A DNA stretch of 64,000 nt from Vicugna pacos (GCF_048564905.1 NC_133005.1:28885501-28949500); one strand, 5' to 3'; counted from the first letter of the stretch, positions 12,229-28,007 are shown. Notes: generated from the sequence alone by a model not told the origin. A program made the numbers and translations.

Positions 12229-12439
12229 CTATCTCTGAGTGAGGGAAGGTTTTGACCAGGAAAGATCCTTCTATGTAAGGACCATGCCCAGTTCCCCTGA
12301 CCCTCCAAATCCAACACCTCCCCACCCATCGTCCTTCCAACCTTCCTCTTTTCTCTGCTTGGGCCCATCCCACACCATCTCTTCAAGTCCAGCCCTACTG
12401 TCTCTGCCTGTAGCCTCCAAAGATGACAGTGGCCTAACC

Positions 12440-12535
12440 TAAGGATTATGGGAATTTAAGGAGACAATCCCCAGGGTGATTTCAACAGTGCCTGGCATGC
12501 AGGGAGCACTCAGTAAAAGTTAGCTCTGAACCAAC
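12440..12535 (+). repeat. MIR 3' half
   Basis: Ends with acagtgcctggcatgcagggagcactcagtaaaagtt, split over 12,486-12,522, which is the MIR 3' signature. Confidence 0.65.
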
Positions 12536-12939
12536 AGGTTTGAGGGCCCAGGAGGTCAGACCTACATCAGCTTTGTACTCCTGGAGTCCAGGAGCCTTGT
12601 GGCAGGGCTCACTGGAGTCAGAGCCTCCGCCACAGCTGTGTCTCCCAGTTATAACCAGTAAACCACAGATTCCCAAGGTTGCTGGGAGGTCTTGTAAGGA
12701 GTTCTTGAATCTGGATGTGCAACCCAAGCCCTCTCAGAACAAAAATCACAGCTCACATGTGTATGTATGGCTGACTTTTGACTATCTAGAAGGTGATGTG
12801 AGCCTAAAAGATGAATCCATTTAGAAGAGCTACAGAACTGAGAATTCAGAGCTGGATTTTGGCCAGTGCCCATGTATGTTTCCTCAACCAATTATACCAA
12901 AAGTTCATGGAGGGGGGATGATTTTGTGATACTCATTTA

Positions 12940-13060
12940 CCCAAATCACAAATGTTTACTGAGTCTCTACTGTGTGCTGGGGACCCAGTAGGGGAAGAGG
13001 TTGCCATGCTCCCTGCTTCCCAATAGGAGGCTATGTTCTCAGAAGAGGGCAGGAACCCTT
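12940..13060 (+). repeat. L2 LINE fragment
   Basis: Shows caaatgtttactgagtctctactgtgtgctgggg at 12,949-12,982, an L2 3'-end signature. Confidence 0.65.
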
Positions 13061-14392
13061 GGTTTAACCCACCAAGTCTGGTCCGGGGCCCCTCAGTTCC
13101 AGGCAGCTTCCTCTGGTTTCAAAGACTGCCAAGGGCCAGGCCTAGGTCCCCGTATCCCCTGCTCCCTGGCTTCTTCTCAGAGCCATCCACACAAAACGCA
13201 TGAACCTAGAAGCCCAGAAGTCGTGAACCCAGCCTCCCTTGCCCTGAGTCAGGACTCCACATGATCTCTGAGAGGACATCCAAGGATGGGATGCTCACTT
13301 TCAGCAAGGAAAACCCCTAATCTTCACAAAGTCATCAATGCGTTCTAATACGTTTGGCCTGAGCTAGCAGAGGCAGCATCTACACCATCCATGGTGCTGC
13401 CTCATTTGTCTCACCAAAAGCAGAAGATCCAAGGTCTTTGTTTCCGGCCTGGCTTGCCCCCATAGAGCCCTCAGCCTTGCCATTCACTCTCCACCATGGA
13501 CATGGCATCAGGAAATTGGGTTCTGGTTTGAGGCAAGATGGGCATGACTTTCCCCAGCTGTAGGGAAACCTCACCAATGCCCTAGCTTGAGGGGAGGGAG
13601 GGGGCTTTATAGAGTCAGTGCCTGTCCCCTCAGCAGGAAAAGGCTCACAGACAGAACATGCCCTGGAAAAGGAAGGGGAGGGGGTCTGCCTGTGATCATT
13701 CAGCCCCGAAATGATGCTTATGATGTTGGCTTTTCAGGCCATTAATTCAAGGGCTCCATGCCCCACCCCCATGGTGCTGCCTGCTCTGGGAGATAAGCCC
13801 AGTTCTATTTAACCCTATTTATTCCCCCAGAGTGTCCTTCATCTCTGCTAGCCAGGCATTTAACCCTTTGGGTACTGGAGGCATCAAAAATAGAATAATC
13901 TCACGTTGGCAGAGGGACCCCACCAGGGTCCAGGCCACAAGACTGATCCAGAACATAGTTCTAGCTTCATGGGACTTGGCAGGAGTCCTGGGAGTCCCTT
14001 ACTGCTCCTTCTCAGGCACCCCAGGTACCCAAGATGGTGGGACCTTGTGTGGCCAGGGAAGACAGCCCCCACCTCCCCTCCCAGGACAGGCATCAGGGAC
14101 AGCTCCTGCTTCCTCGCCACACATCCTCCCAGTCCCCATATTCCTACACACAGATCCGGGTTCTGACATTGGCCAAGAGGAAGGCTGTGGCATCTCTGTC
14201 TCTTTTGTGCCTTGCTGGCTGCTGCCTCTGCCTGGCATGTCCTGCTCTGTCTCCCTGCTGCCTCTTCTAGCATGTTCCTTTCCATGTCTCCTCTGTCCCT
14301 TTCGTCTCTTTGTTCTCTCCTCTTTTCCCCTTCAGTGATCACATAGGGGTGGCCTTGCCTTTGTGGCTGCCTGACTATTGGTCTCTGTGAAT
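13061..14392. other. intergenic, nothing recognised
   Basis: Several overlapping open frames occur on both strands (up to 168 codons) but none resembles a protein. Bases 13,806-13,830 have two CTATTTA(A/T) MEF2-like cores close together. No gene called. Confidence 0.4.
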
Positions 14393-14625
14393 CTGTGTGT
14401 GTGCGTGTGTGTGCGTGTGTGTGTGTGTGTGTGCATGTGTGTGTGTTCCTGTGTCTGGGTGTCAGTATGTGTATGGGCTGGCCTGTCTCTGACCTGTGTG
14501 TTGCTCTGTCAATCTGTGTGAATCTGCCAGTGTACTTGAATCTGTGGGTTGGTCCTCATTTCTTTGTGCATCTGTCAGCTGGCTGGTCATTCTCTGTGTG
14601 TGAGTGTATGTGTGTATGTGTTTTG
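14393..14625. repeat. (GT)n microsatellite passing into a degenerate tandem repeat
   Basis: A GT run with GC interruptions at 14,395-14,448 passes into diverged units around 'TCTGTGTGAATCTG', repeated to about 14,620. It looks like a decaying, once longer array. Confidence 0.8.
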
Positions 14626-14934
14626 ACTTAGGAAGCCAGGCTGCTGCAAATTCCTCTCATGAGGGTGCCCCTGGAGGAGCTGTAGGGAGAATTTGGAGAT
14701 TGATGGCTTCAGTAGAGCACAGCCCAGCTCATTACCAGCTAGGTAGGTCGTCCTGTTTATCTTGGGAGCCTGCCTGCCTTCAGGTCAGCCCAGGATGGGA
14801 AGGGGTGAGGACAGGGAGGTGGGGGCAAAGCCAGAGAGTGTGCACTCAACTCACTTCAACTCTCAGGGCCAATCACAGGCTTTTTCTTGTATACTCACTT
14901 TCCCCCAGACAATGAGCAGCAGCCACTGGGTATA

Positions 14935-15145
14935 GCAATAACCACAAAAATGATACCAAAATAACTGCTACCATGTACTGGGCACTTAGCATGTGCCAAG
15001 AATTTTATAGACACCATCTCATTGAATCCCCTCAATAACTCTAGGAGTCTGTTGCTATTATCACATTTTAGGGACGAGGAACTGGAAGCTAAGAGATGTT
15101 AAGTAAGTCATCAAATGTCACACAGCTTATACATGATGGAGCAGG
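14935..15145 (-). repeat. MIR SINE, old
   Basis: Reverse MIR: actgctaccatgtactgggcac, accatctcattgaatcccc, acattttagggacgagg, then cacacagcttatacatgatgg. Confidence 0.75.
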
Positions 15146-15394
15146 ATTTTCCAGTAAGGGATGGGCTGCTTGGGAGCTTGCCATCTCGTCCTTCAGCCTG
15201 GGAAAAGATATTTACTGCAAACAACAGGACAGGAGAGGAACAGAGGTGTTCCTCCCCAAACTGCTCACATTTGATTACAGCCAGAAGGACTGGAGTCTGA
15301 TTTTGAATTTCATCACTTTTGACAGTGGGGTGGCCAAACACCAAACAACCAGGGAGAGGAGATGGAAGGACAAGATGATGTCACGGAGGGGAAG

Positions 15395-15560
15395 GCACAT
15401 TGAAGCAGCATCAGGGTTCCGGGATCCTAGCCCAGCTCTACCCTGGACTCTGTGTGACCTTGAGCAGGACATCTTCCTACTGGGCCTCAGTTTGCTTATC
15501 TGTCCAATGAGAATGAAAACGAGGCTCTGTTGGGATGTTTTAGGGATGGTTTAAGCATTA
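15395..15560 (+). repeat. MIR SINE, old
   Basis: MIR core with gactctgtgtgaccttgagc and cctcagtttgcttatctg in order. Confidence 0.75.
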
Positions 15561-16019
15561 CAGAGAGGGTGATTGGACTGAGTGCTCTCTGAGGTCCCCA
15601 CCCTGAAGAACTGAGGTGGGGAACAAAGATAAGGACTGTGCCTGTGTCATCTTCAGCTAGAAGAGAATGCCATGCACAACAGGGCTTTGAGGAGGTTTGC
15701 TAAATGAATGAGTAAATGAGTGAATGAATGACACCATTTCTCACTACTCAAAGAACTTTACAGCCCATCTTCGGTCCTGCAACAGTGAACGTCAGCAGGG
15801 GAAAGGAAAGAGAGGGTAAATACTCTGGATCCTCATAAAATCCACACACGAATAGGCAATGACCAACTGATACCTATGTGTCATTGATTCACTTGTTGGA
15901 AGGCATCGATGACCTCTTCAAATCTTGGTGTGTATGGGGGCACTAGGGAACTCTAGTCTCTGCCCAGATCATCTCCTGTGCAGCTAAAGAATTTCACCAA
16001 AAACAGGACAGGGATAAGG
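15561..16019. other. intergenic with short GAAT repeat
   Basis: Bases 15,700-15,730 are an imperfect (GAAT)n run. The rest is unassigned, no gene. Confidence 0.4.
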
Positions 16020-16440
16020 ATTAGGAAGTAGAGATCTTTGTGTATAGGAATCTGTAGCAAAAAGACTCTCTCCCCAACATCTGGGGTTTGGGGCAGGAGG
16101 GTCTCTGTGTAGGATAAATCTCTGGGATGGGAGATAGGAGGGTTTTTTTTTTCCTCAAAGCCTCTTTGGAGGAAAGTATCTCTGTGTTTTGGGGGCGGGG
16201 GAGGGGGGAGGATCTGTCCTGTCTTTGTTCTGAGTCCTATCATGATTTGGAGGGTCTGTGTTTGGGAGAGGGTGCTATGGAGAGGTTTTCTTGTCATAGT
16301 GGCTGGGAATGGGGGTGCTTCCATTTAGGGGGAGGATTTCTGTCTTGATTTTTGCCAGGCAGGCTCTTGGGGGAATTTAAGGGGGTAACTGGGGAGGGAT
16401 TATGAGCATCTCTGTCCAGTGTAGTGAAGGTTCCCTATCT
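16020..16440. repeat. degenerate ~75-bp tandem repeat (decayed minisatellite)
   Basis: A recurring 'ATCTCTGTGTNTNGG' motif begins near 16,033, 16,100, 16,177, 16,252, 16,334 and 16,407, with spacings of about 67, 77, 75, 82 and 73 bases. Between motifs lie G-rich blocks such as those at 16,190-16,211. Units are too diverged for easy alignment, which fits an old array. Confidence 0.5.
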
Positions 16441-17899
16441 GGAGAGAAGCTTCTCAGAGACTGTGAGGTGCTGGGGGATGGGGGGCAAGGGGTGGGTAGA
16501 GGGTAGAAGGGAAGGCTGTCTTGTCTTGGCAGCCTCAACTCGCTGGTCAAAGCCCTCAGGCCGCCCTACTTGTGCGCTGATTTGAGCTAATCTAGAAATG
16601 TCACAGGGGAGGAGGAGACTAGGGTTCTCAGACAGACTGGGTCTTGGGAGGGGGATCACTGGGAGCCCTTTTTGTTTCCTTCAGATTCTCCCCCATCCCA
16701 CCCCCAGTCACAGCCATTAGTTTTCTTCCACCTAGGGTGGGATGGCCAGGTCGCTGACGCAGCTCTTTACGGCTTAGGAGTCCAGGGCAGGAGCCCAGCT
16801 GGGAACACATGCAGGGACCTACACCGAGCGGCAGACCCGCAGGGAGACACAAATACAAAAGGACTCATACAGGCAAAAACGCAAGCAACCTCTTCGGGGA
16901 ACACATACACACACAATCTAGCACACAAGCTCTGCGCACACGCAGGCTGAGATGAGCGCAAAACTACACATTTACAGAATAAACAGTTACCAAATCTCAC
17001 CCTTGGAGTCCACTCGGATCTAGCCCATAGCAATATCTGATACAGTGTCGGTCTTTGTCTCTGGGTCTTTCTCCTACTCTCCGGCGTACACACACGCAAC
17101 TCACTCAACAGAAACAGCCTAGGATTTCACGGACCCCAGCAGCCACGATGCAAGCAGGTCTCGAGCGCACCGCGCGCCTCCGCGCCCTGGCCCCGCTGCG
17201 AGCCCTTTTTCGCTCTGTGCGAGACACCGCGGCTGCGCCTCTCCGCGGCGTAGGCACTCGAAGACCCGCATCGAGATTGTCGACAGGTACCTTCAGTCCT
17301 GCCTCCTTACAGACCCTCAAACGAAAAGAAAGCTAACAGCCAACCTTTTGCCTTCGTTCCGCACACGTTTGGGGAACTGTAGCAAGCGACTAGCAGAATC
17401 ACTTCCATCTCGGCGTCCCTGGACGGGCGGAGACAGCCCCAGTGACTCAGACCCGGGCTGAGCCTTCTTGAGAGCGGTCCTCGATGCCGGATACTTCTGC
17501 CTTCAAGAGGGGCTTGCGACCCGATTGAAATGCCAGTGATGGGTGCCAGGGAGACAGATCGATGCCCAGACGGCCCGCGCCGCCGGAGACAGGTAACTGT
17601 CCTTCTGCCTTTCTGGGTGTCTGGGCCAGTCCTTGGCCAGAGGATCTGGGGCCGAAAGGCTCCCGGACTCTGGAGGGGGTATCAAGGGACGCGGGACTTA
17701 CAGAATCTGCACTCTGGATCCCCCTCCCTCTCCCTGCTGCGGAGAAGTGGGAGGGGCCAGGATCTGAGTTTAGCACCTCCCCCAGAAATGCAGCACTCCG
17801 GCAGCTATCCCGCCCTCCGTCGCGGGGTCCCTCCTGCTCCCTTCCTGTTGGCCCTTCTCCTGTCCCCATCCCAGTTCTCCGGAGTCCTCCGGTGCCCCT
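16441..17899. other. SLC32A1 upstream region with a first CpG cluster
   Basis: CpG density rises sharply at 17,130-17,290, about 900 bases before the main promoter island. Open frames on both strands across 17,447-18,216 are a by-product of GC richness. The region is likely to contain proximal regulatory DNA of SLC32A1, but I see no exon with splice sites. Confidence 0.45.
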
Positions 17900-22294
<4,395 letters not shown>

Positions 22295-22425
22295 AGCGAG
22301 TCCCGGCTGCACTCCCGCGCTCCCCTCCCCTCCCGACCAATCCCATCCCCACCAGCCCTGTGCGCCCTGCCGCCGCGCTTGGGAAGCCAAGCTTTAAACA
22401 TCTCTGGTTCCTAATTTCTGATTTT

Positions 22426-22453
22426 GGGGGTTGGGGGCGGGGGGGGGATAGGG
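22426..22453 (+). promoter_or_regulatory. G-quadruplex-capable tract in SLC32A1 3' UTR
   Basis: Four G runs (5, 5, 9 and 3) are separated by loops of TT, C and ATA. This satisfies the G3+N1-7 rule on the sense strand, so it could fold in the mRNA. Function is inferred. Confidence 0.6.
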
Positions 22454-22993
22454 ATCCACAATCCATCGCGTCTGCGTTTCTGTTGTCCTTTCTTTTCCAC
22501 AACACCCTGGTTTCCAGGAAGGCGAGGGCGCATTTATGGGCAGAGTATTCTGTCCTTCCGGGAGAGGCCCCAACACTTTGATCCCTGTCACCGAAAGGGG
22601 TGGGAAGGGAGGGAGAGGGGGCGCAGCTCCCAGGCTCAGAAACTTGACCTTGGGGTACACTTCATAGCCATCCGTGCTCGGAATCTGCAACGTCCAGCCA
22701 TTTCCAGCAAGAGCGCTTCCCATTTCGGAGACATTTCAACCCTGCATCGGGAAAGGCTGGCCGGGAAATCCGTTTCGGGTGGGCGATTTCCTTGCGCGAA
22801 GCCGGGAGGCAAGAAGCCGGGGCGGGGCCGGCTTGCTTGCCGGTTTTCAGGAACCCAAACTCATCTTGTGCAATTCATCAGGTTGTGGAACTGTTCTACT
22901 GTGCGTGTGGTGTGCTCGTGGTGAATAAGATGAAATGTATATCAGAAAAAAATCTCTCTCTAATTTATAGTGCGGTGCATAATTATATCCGCA

Positions 22994-22999
22994 AATAAA
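22994..22999 (+). terminator. SLC32A1 poly(A) signal AATAAA
   Basis: Canonical hexamer about 700 bases after the stop codon, followed by a TGTCTGTTTTACATTTT T-rich element at 23,025-23,041. The only canonical hexamer between the stop codon and 23,100. Confidence 0.8.
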
Positions 23000-23041
23000 G
23001 AAGAAACAAAGGCACTCGCGGCCTTGTCTGTTTTACATTTT

Positions 23042-23411
23042 CGAAACCGCGGGGATCCCCGCGCTGAGCGGCGGAGAGAACGGACTCTGGCCCGCCCGGT
23101 GAAGCAAGTGGGGAAGAGAAGCAGCTGGAGAGCCCTGGGAGAACTCCAGGCAGTGTGAAGGATGGTCAGCACCAAGGAGAGGCTCTCCAGGTGCTTGAGG
23201 GATGGGGGAGGACTCGGGGGAAGGCGCATGTGGTCCGCCCAAGGTTTCGGTTTCAGTGTGGCCTTGGCCCCCCCAGTTGCCAGGACAAGGTTATTTCCAA
23301 ATCTCTCCGGGGAGGGGGAGGTTGAATCCATGTGAAATTTGGTGGATGCTCCCAAGTTCCAATCCTTAAAAAAAAAAACGAATTTTTTAATTTACGTACA
23401 GAAAGCACTAC
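23042..23411. other. SLC32A1 3' flank with REST-like site
   Basis: Unique sequence. A REST/NRSF-like match lies at 23,165-23,185 (TCAGCACCA then GGAGAG). No gene. Confidence 0.35.
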
Positions 23412-23605
23412 ACTGTGGTTTAACAAATATTTGGAGAGGGTTTCATCAGAGCTGGGACTGTGCTGGCTGCCAGGAGAAACAAACTCAGCCCTGCCCCCCT
23501 GGAACTTACAGTCTAGTAGAGGAGAAGCAGGCAATAAACAGGGACACAGCAGTCTACAACATGCCTACCAGCTGTGAAGAGAGCTATAAAAGAAGTCAAC
23601 AGCGA
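23412..23605 (+). repeat. L2 LINE 3' fragment
   Basis: L2 blocks in order: ggtttaacaaatatttgga, ctgggactgtgctggc, ggaacttacagtctagtaga, gcaggcaataaacaggga. Confidence 0.75.
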
Positions 23606-25399
23606 GTTGTATAGTTCCCAGGATGGATGCCAACCTGGCCTCCCAGGTATCTCTCACCCTGGAGGAACCCCACCCCACCCCCAAGTCTGAGCTGGAGTTT
23701 ACACAGCCACAGTGAAGAGATCTGGCTGTTTGGAAACATCAGCCGTAATCATTCCCGTCCCAGCCTCCTCTTTTCTTGAGCAGCCTGTCTGAGAATGTGT
23801 TTGCTTAAATTACCCAGAGGATCCCATTCTTTTTGGGCAGATCCAACTCCAGGGGCAGCCCTCCTGCTGCCTCCAGGAGAGCCAGTCCTGGGGACGTTGG
23901 AAAGGGTCGTGGTCACTCTCCAGTTGGGATCTGGGAACTCGGGGAAGGCTGGACCTTTCCTGGGGCTTTCTCTCACTGCGAGAGAAGGCACGCGGGAGGT
24001 TCTTAGTCTTTACCACCAAGACAGAGGCCTCATTTGGAACGATTTCTTCTGGTGCGATGGGCGCGCGGGAAAGAATCGGGAAAATGCCGAAGTACCCTGG
24101 CCATTTCTCCCTGACCACTGCCACGGCACGCGTGCGTATATGCTTGTGTGAGAGAGCGCGCCTACTGGAAGATAAGCGCGGCCTGTAGGAGGGGTGGGGG
24201 GAGGGGTGGGTAAGGGTGGGGGTGGGGCTGTATCTATGTCTTGTGAAAGTCTTGATGAACGTGTGTGAGTGCTTATGTGTGCAGGGTATCTGTGAGCGCC
24301 TGCTTGCGACAGAGGTGACCTCTCATTGCGCTGGTTCTGTAGTCACCGAATGGGAGAAGAGCAAGAAGGATAAAATTCCGTCCCTTCGGCCGCTCGAGGC
24401 TCTGACGATTTAAACTGGCCATTTGGGATGTCCCCTGTCACCCGCCTAATACCCCTTTGTCACTATTGTCGCAAATTCAGGATCCGGATCTGGCCAGAGG
24501 ATTCTCAATTTCCAGCCCCTCTAATGCTCTCTGATATTTCTGAGGCCTGGAAAGCTAACTGTTCATCCTCCAGCGCCGCTTCCACTGCTTCTTAGCGGGT
24601 CCACCCACTCTGCGGCGCGCTCTGAGTCGGAACTCAGTCTGTAGCCTTCAGAAAAAGCCTGGACTTCTGCAGTGGACGTGAAAGCGGGAGCGTCACGCTG
24701 CACCAGCTCTGTGCTTCCCGTCTTTCAAAGGACAAATGAGACACCAGGCAGGCCCCAGACTGCAGCTGCCACCTCCGCGGATTCGCCTGGATCCGCTGCA
24801 CTGTATTCTGGCTCCAGGCTTTGTGCTCAGCTTCAGGAGCTTGAGTCCCCCCCACCTCCACCCTCTTCGCGGGTCCAGAAAGGCTGAGGCTGGAAAGCCG
24901 TGCTCCTAGGCGCCCCAGGGGAAACTCTTACCCCTCGTGGGCAAGATACCCATCGCCAGATTCTAATTCAGGCCGATGGGAGAAATAAGGAGCAGGAAAA
25001 AAAGGCACCCATCTCTGCATAGCCCCCAACAGCAAAGTGCATGGGTGGAAGCTGAGAACTCCTGAGCTCTCCTAGGTCCGTGATGAGCTCGCAGTACCAA
25101 TCTGAGGGAGGTGAATAGGCCCCGTAAGGTTAATTCCGGGGTCGATTGAGGAGGGAAGGAATCCACTCAAGGACCGTGCACCCTGCCCCCTACCCCGGGT
25201 TCCATCAGTTCTCATCTGTTATTAGAAGAGTCCTGGCTCAAGGCGCTTCTGACCTTGACCCAGCCCAGGACCTTGGGAACCACCAAGACCTTGACCCCCA
25301 GTGGAAGCCTTGACCCAGTTGGGAGCTAGCCCTGCCTGGACCCCAGCGGTGAGAGCTCAGGCTGCTGGCACTCACAGAAGGGTCTCCACCTTTAGAATT
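23606..25399. other. intergenic between SLC32A1 and ACTR5, G-rich block
   Basis: No gene. Bases 24,187-24,228 hold many GGGG runs with 1-2-base loops (G-quadruplex-capable). Moderately CpG-rich around 23,980-24,180 and 24,560-24,900, so it may contain regulatory DNA. No named repeat. Confidence 0.4.
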
Positions 25400-25424
25400 C
25401 TCTCCCTCTCTCTCTCTCTCTCTC

Positions 25425-25480
<56 letters not shown>
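25400..25480. repeat. compound (TC)n(TG)n microsatellite
   Basis: About 13 TC units, then TATA, then some 26 TG units. It abuts the A-rich tail side of the SINE at 25,481, suggesting it grew from the SINE tail. Confidence 0.95.
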
Positions 25481-25481
<1 letters not shown>

Positions 25482-25566
25482 TTAATGGAGGTACTGAGAA
25501 TTGAACACAGGACCTCATGCATGCTAAGCACGGTGCTCTACCACTGAGCTATCCCTCTCCCCCCAC
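25481..25566 (-). mobile_element. Vic-1 type camelid SINE
   Basis: The minus strand gives GGATAGCTCAGTGGTAGAGC, an alanine-type TTAGCATGC anticodon arm with a one-base change next to it, TGTGTTCAATTCTC (box B with changes), AGTACCTCCATTAAA. The tail continues into the microsatellite at 25,400-25,480. Confidence 0.92.
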
Positions 25567-26089
25567 AATTTAAAAAATTTTTAAATATAAACATTTAATC
25601 TTGATCTTGATTATTGAAAAAAACTTTTGCAACTTCTTAAATTTTGCTCTCTTAGCAAATGCCTCACTTTTTTACACTAGTCCCAGCCCTGGGTGTGAGG
25701 TAGAGCTTGAGAAATGAGTTCTACTCCCTGGAAGTTTGGATTGAGACTTTTCAAGAGTCTGGTTGCAGTTGATACTACAGTGGTGCTGTGGTCGCCACTT
25801 CTGCCAGTTGTGGGGTCCAGGAGGGACCAGGCAAGGATGGTCCTCTGGCCATGAACACCCAGCAGGATGATCCAGCAGTGCTCAGCCATATGGGCTTCCA
25901 GCAGCTCCCAGCAACCCTCTAGGGGTGAAGTGAAAACAGGGTAAAGAGACTGAGGATGCTGCAGAGGGCATGGTACGGACTGTAGACTAGGGAAGGAAGC
26001 ACAGTCCAAAGGGAGAGTGCAATGAAAGGAATGACTATTGTTTCCTGGTACCTGGCACAAATTCTGGTAGGCACAAGGATTTTTTTTTA
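25567..26089. other. intergenic, unassigned
   Basis: AT-rich at 25,570-25,680, then unassigned. No gene. Confidence 0.3.
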
Positions 26090-26215
26090 TCAAATGTTTA
26101 TTGAGTACCTACTATAGGCCACACACTGGACTAAGGACTGTTCTAGGCCCCCGGGATGCAGCAGTAAACAAGATAGACCTGGCCTCTGTGGGAGGGGTCA
26201 ATACCCCATCCTATG
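26090..26215 (+). repeat. L2 LINE 3' fragment
   Basis: Shows tcaaatgtttattgagtacc, tactataggcc, gggatgcagcagtaaacaag in order, the L2 3'-end signature. Confidence 0.8.
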
Positions 26216-26789
26216 TCCTTACATATATCTGAGTTCACCTGAAGCTGTGGACACTTCTCAGGAACCTGACAGTGAACGATGACAAAGCGCCTCCCTCCAT
26301 CTGTCTCTCTTTTCCTCTGCCTGAGGGCTTTCTAGGGTACCTTGGAGCCCAACTTGGAATTGCTGGGGAGTTAAAAGCCCCCAATACTCAATTGTCAATA
26401 ACTGCACATCTCCTGTCCTGTGATGGGATTATTTACGGTCTATTCTAGAAGGTATCTCAGATGGTTCCCAGCAGGACTGAACCACATATGTCCATGAGCT
26501 CATCAAAATACATTTTATTTGGCTTTGTCCCCCTTCCCTGTCTCTGTTTCCCTACTTCCTCACTTGTCCTTCCTGGGAGCGCCTTCCAGATGATTAAGTG
26601 CACCTGAGTCTTTCTCGCAGCATCTGCTTTTGGAGAAAGCTAAACACAGACAGCTCCTGTATTCACAGTGCTTGTAGTTTAGGGTGGTAAGTCCCAAATA
26701 TCTATCCTTAGACAGGTGCCAGGCAAGGTGAGTCAGTATCTGGGCTGCAATCCACACTGGGTGGTGCAAGACCCTGGAGCATTGATTCT
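26216..26789. other. intergenic, nothing recognised
   Basis: No gene, no repeat I can name. Confidence 0.3.
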
Positions 26790-26990
26790 CATACTTTGCT
26801 TCCTTTTACAGTCTCCTGGGGAGATTATAAAGTTCCCCATGCCTGGGTCTCACCTCATATAAGGAAATCAGAATCTCTGGGGGTGGGGTGCAGACATCAG
26901 CACTTTTCAAAGCTCCCCACTCAGCAGTCACGAGTTTAAAGCAATGATCAAATTGTGCTGGGTGGGAATTTATAGATTCCCTGCCCGAAC
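26790..26990. mobile_element. MER5-like hAT-Charlie MITE
   Basis: Resembles the internally deleted hAT elements of the MER5 group: ttgattctcatactttgc, ctcctggggaga, gggtctcacctc, atcagaatctctgggggtggggtg. Non-autonomous, old. Confidence 0.5.
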
Positions 26991-27275
26991 AGTGGGGTAA
27001 GTTCTGGGTTAGATCTCTCCACCTTGCCTTTCTGTGGGGAACTCCCTTGTCCATCGTTCTCAAGGCTCTTGGCTTTGATCTCTGAGTTCTTTCTTATCCA
27101 TGATCCTCTTGAGAATTTAGGAGAGCACCCCCTCCTCGAGGTGGCACAACATTCACACCTGGCTTCCTCCTGGTGCAGGTTTGGGACCCTACGGTTACCT
27201 TAGAAGTCAAATACATAAAGAAAATTGGAGTCCAGGCTCGTGGTTTCTTGCCAATACAATTCCCTCAAAACTAAG

Positions 27276-27724
27276 TGTTACAGGTTGAATTATGCCTCTC
27301 AAAAAGATGTGTGGAAGCCCTAACACCTCATTCCTGAGAATCTGATCTTATCTGGAAATAGGATTGTTGCAGATGTAACTAGTTAAGATGAGGTCATACT
27401 GAGGTAGGGTGGGTTCTTAATCCAATAAGACTGGTATCTTTATAAGAGGAAAAGAGATACAGAGAGACACAGAGAGAACACCACATGACAATGGAGGCAG
27501 AGTGTGGAGAGATGGGTCTACAAGCCAAAGATTGCCAGCAACACCAGAAGCTCAGAGAAAGACATGGGTCAGATTCTCCTCTAGAGCCTTCAGAAAAAGC
27601 ATGGACCTACTGATTCCTTGATTTTGGAATTCTAGCATCCAGGACTGAGAGAGAATAAGTTTCTGTTGTTTTCAGCCATTCCAGTTTGTGGTATTTGTTA
27701 TGGCAGCCCTAGGAAACTAACACA
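27276..27724 (+). mobile_element. MaLR (MLT1-like) solo LTR, fossil
   Basis: Begins TGTTACAGGTTGAATTATG and ends with ggcagccctaggaaactaac plus ACA, giving TG...CA ends and about 449 bases. The middle order (gaagccctaacacctc, aagatgaggtcatac, ccaataagactggtatc, tttctgttgttttcagcc) matches MLT1-type LTRs. No internal gene region is present. Age is likely before or near the placental radiation. No coding capacity. Confidence 0.8.
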
Positions 27725-27799
27725 GTGAGCTTCTGATCTATCTTCTAGTCACTTCCATGGGCAAATAATCACAGCCATGGGTTTTGTCTGATGCTACTT

Positions 27800-28005
27800 T
27801 GTGCAACAGAGTAGCCACTAGCCAAATATGGCTCTTTAAATTTAAATAAAAATGAAATAAAATTAAAAATCCAGCTTCTCAGTTGCACCGCTAACATTGC
27901 AAGTGTTCAGTGGCCACATATGGTTAGTGGCTGCTGCATTAGACATAGCGGATTGTAGAACATTTCCATCAAGGCAGGAAGTACTACTGAACACTACTGG
28001 TATAG
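27800..28005. mobile_element. MER5A hAT-Charlie MITE
   Basis: Near full-length: agtagccactagccaaatat, ggctctttaaatttaaata, caagtgttcagtggccacat, ggttagtggctgctgc, gaacatttccatcaaggcag. The element is itself palindromic, so strand is left open. Confidence 0.85.
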
Positions 28006-28007
28006 TG

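Larger units (their letters stand above)
22295..23020 (+). other. SLC32A1 3' UTR
   Basis: Runs from the stop codon to just past the AATAAA at 22,994. It contains a G-quadruplex-capable tract at 22,426-22,453. The final ~100 bases are AT-rich, in contrast to the GC-rich coding exon. The cleavage site is estimated at about 23,012-23,025. Confidence 0.7.

Noticed and set aside
25400-25480. CRISPR-like or telomeric array
   Set aside because: Simple dinucleotide repeats without spacers; a microsatellite.
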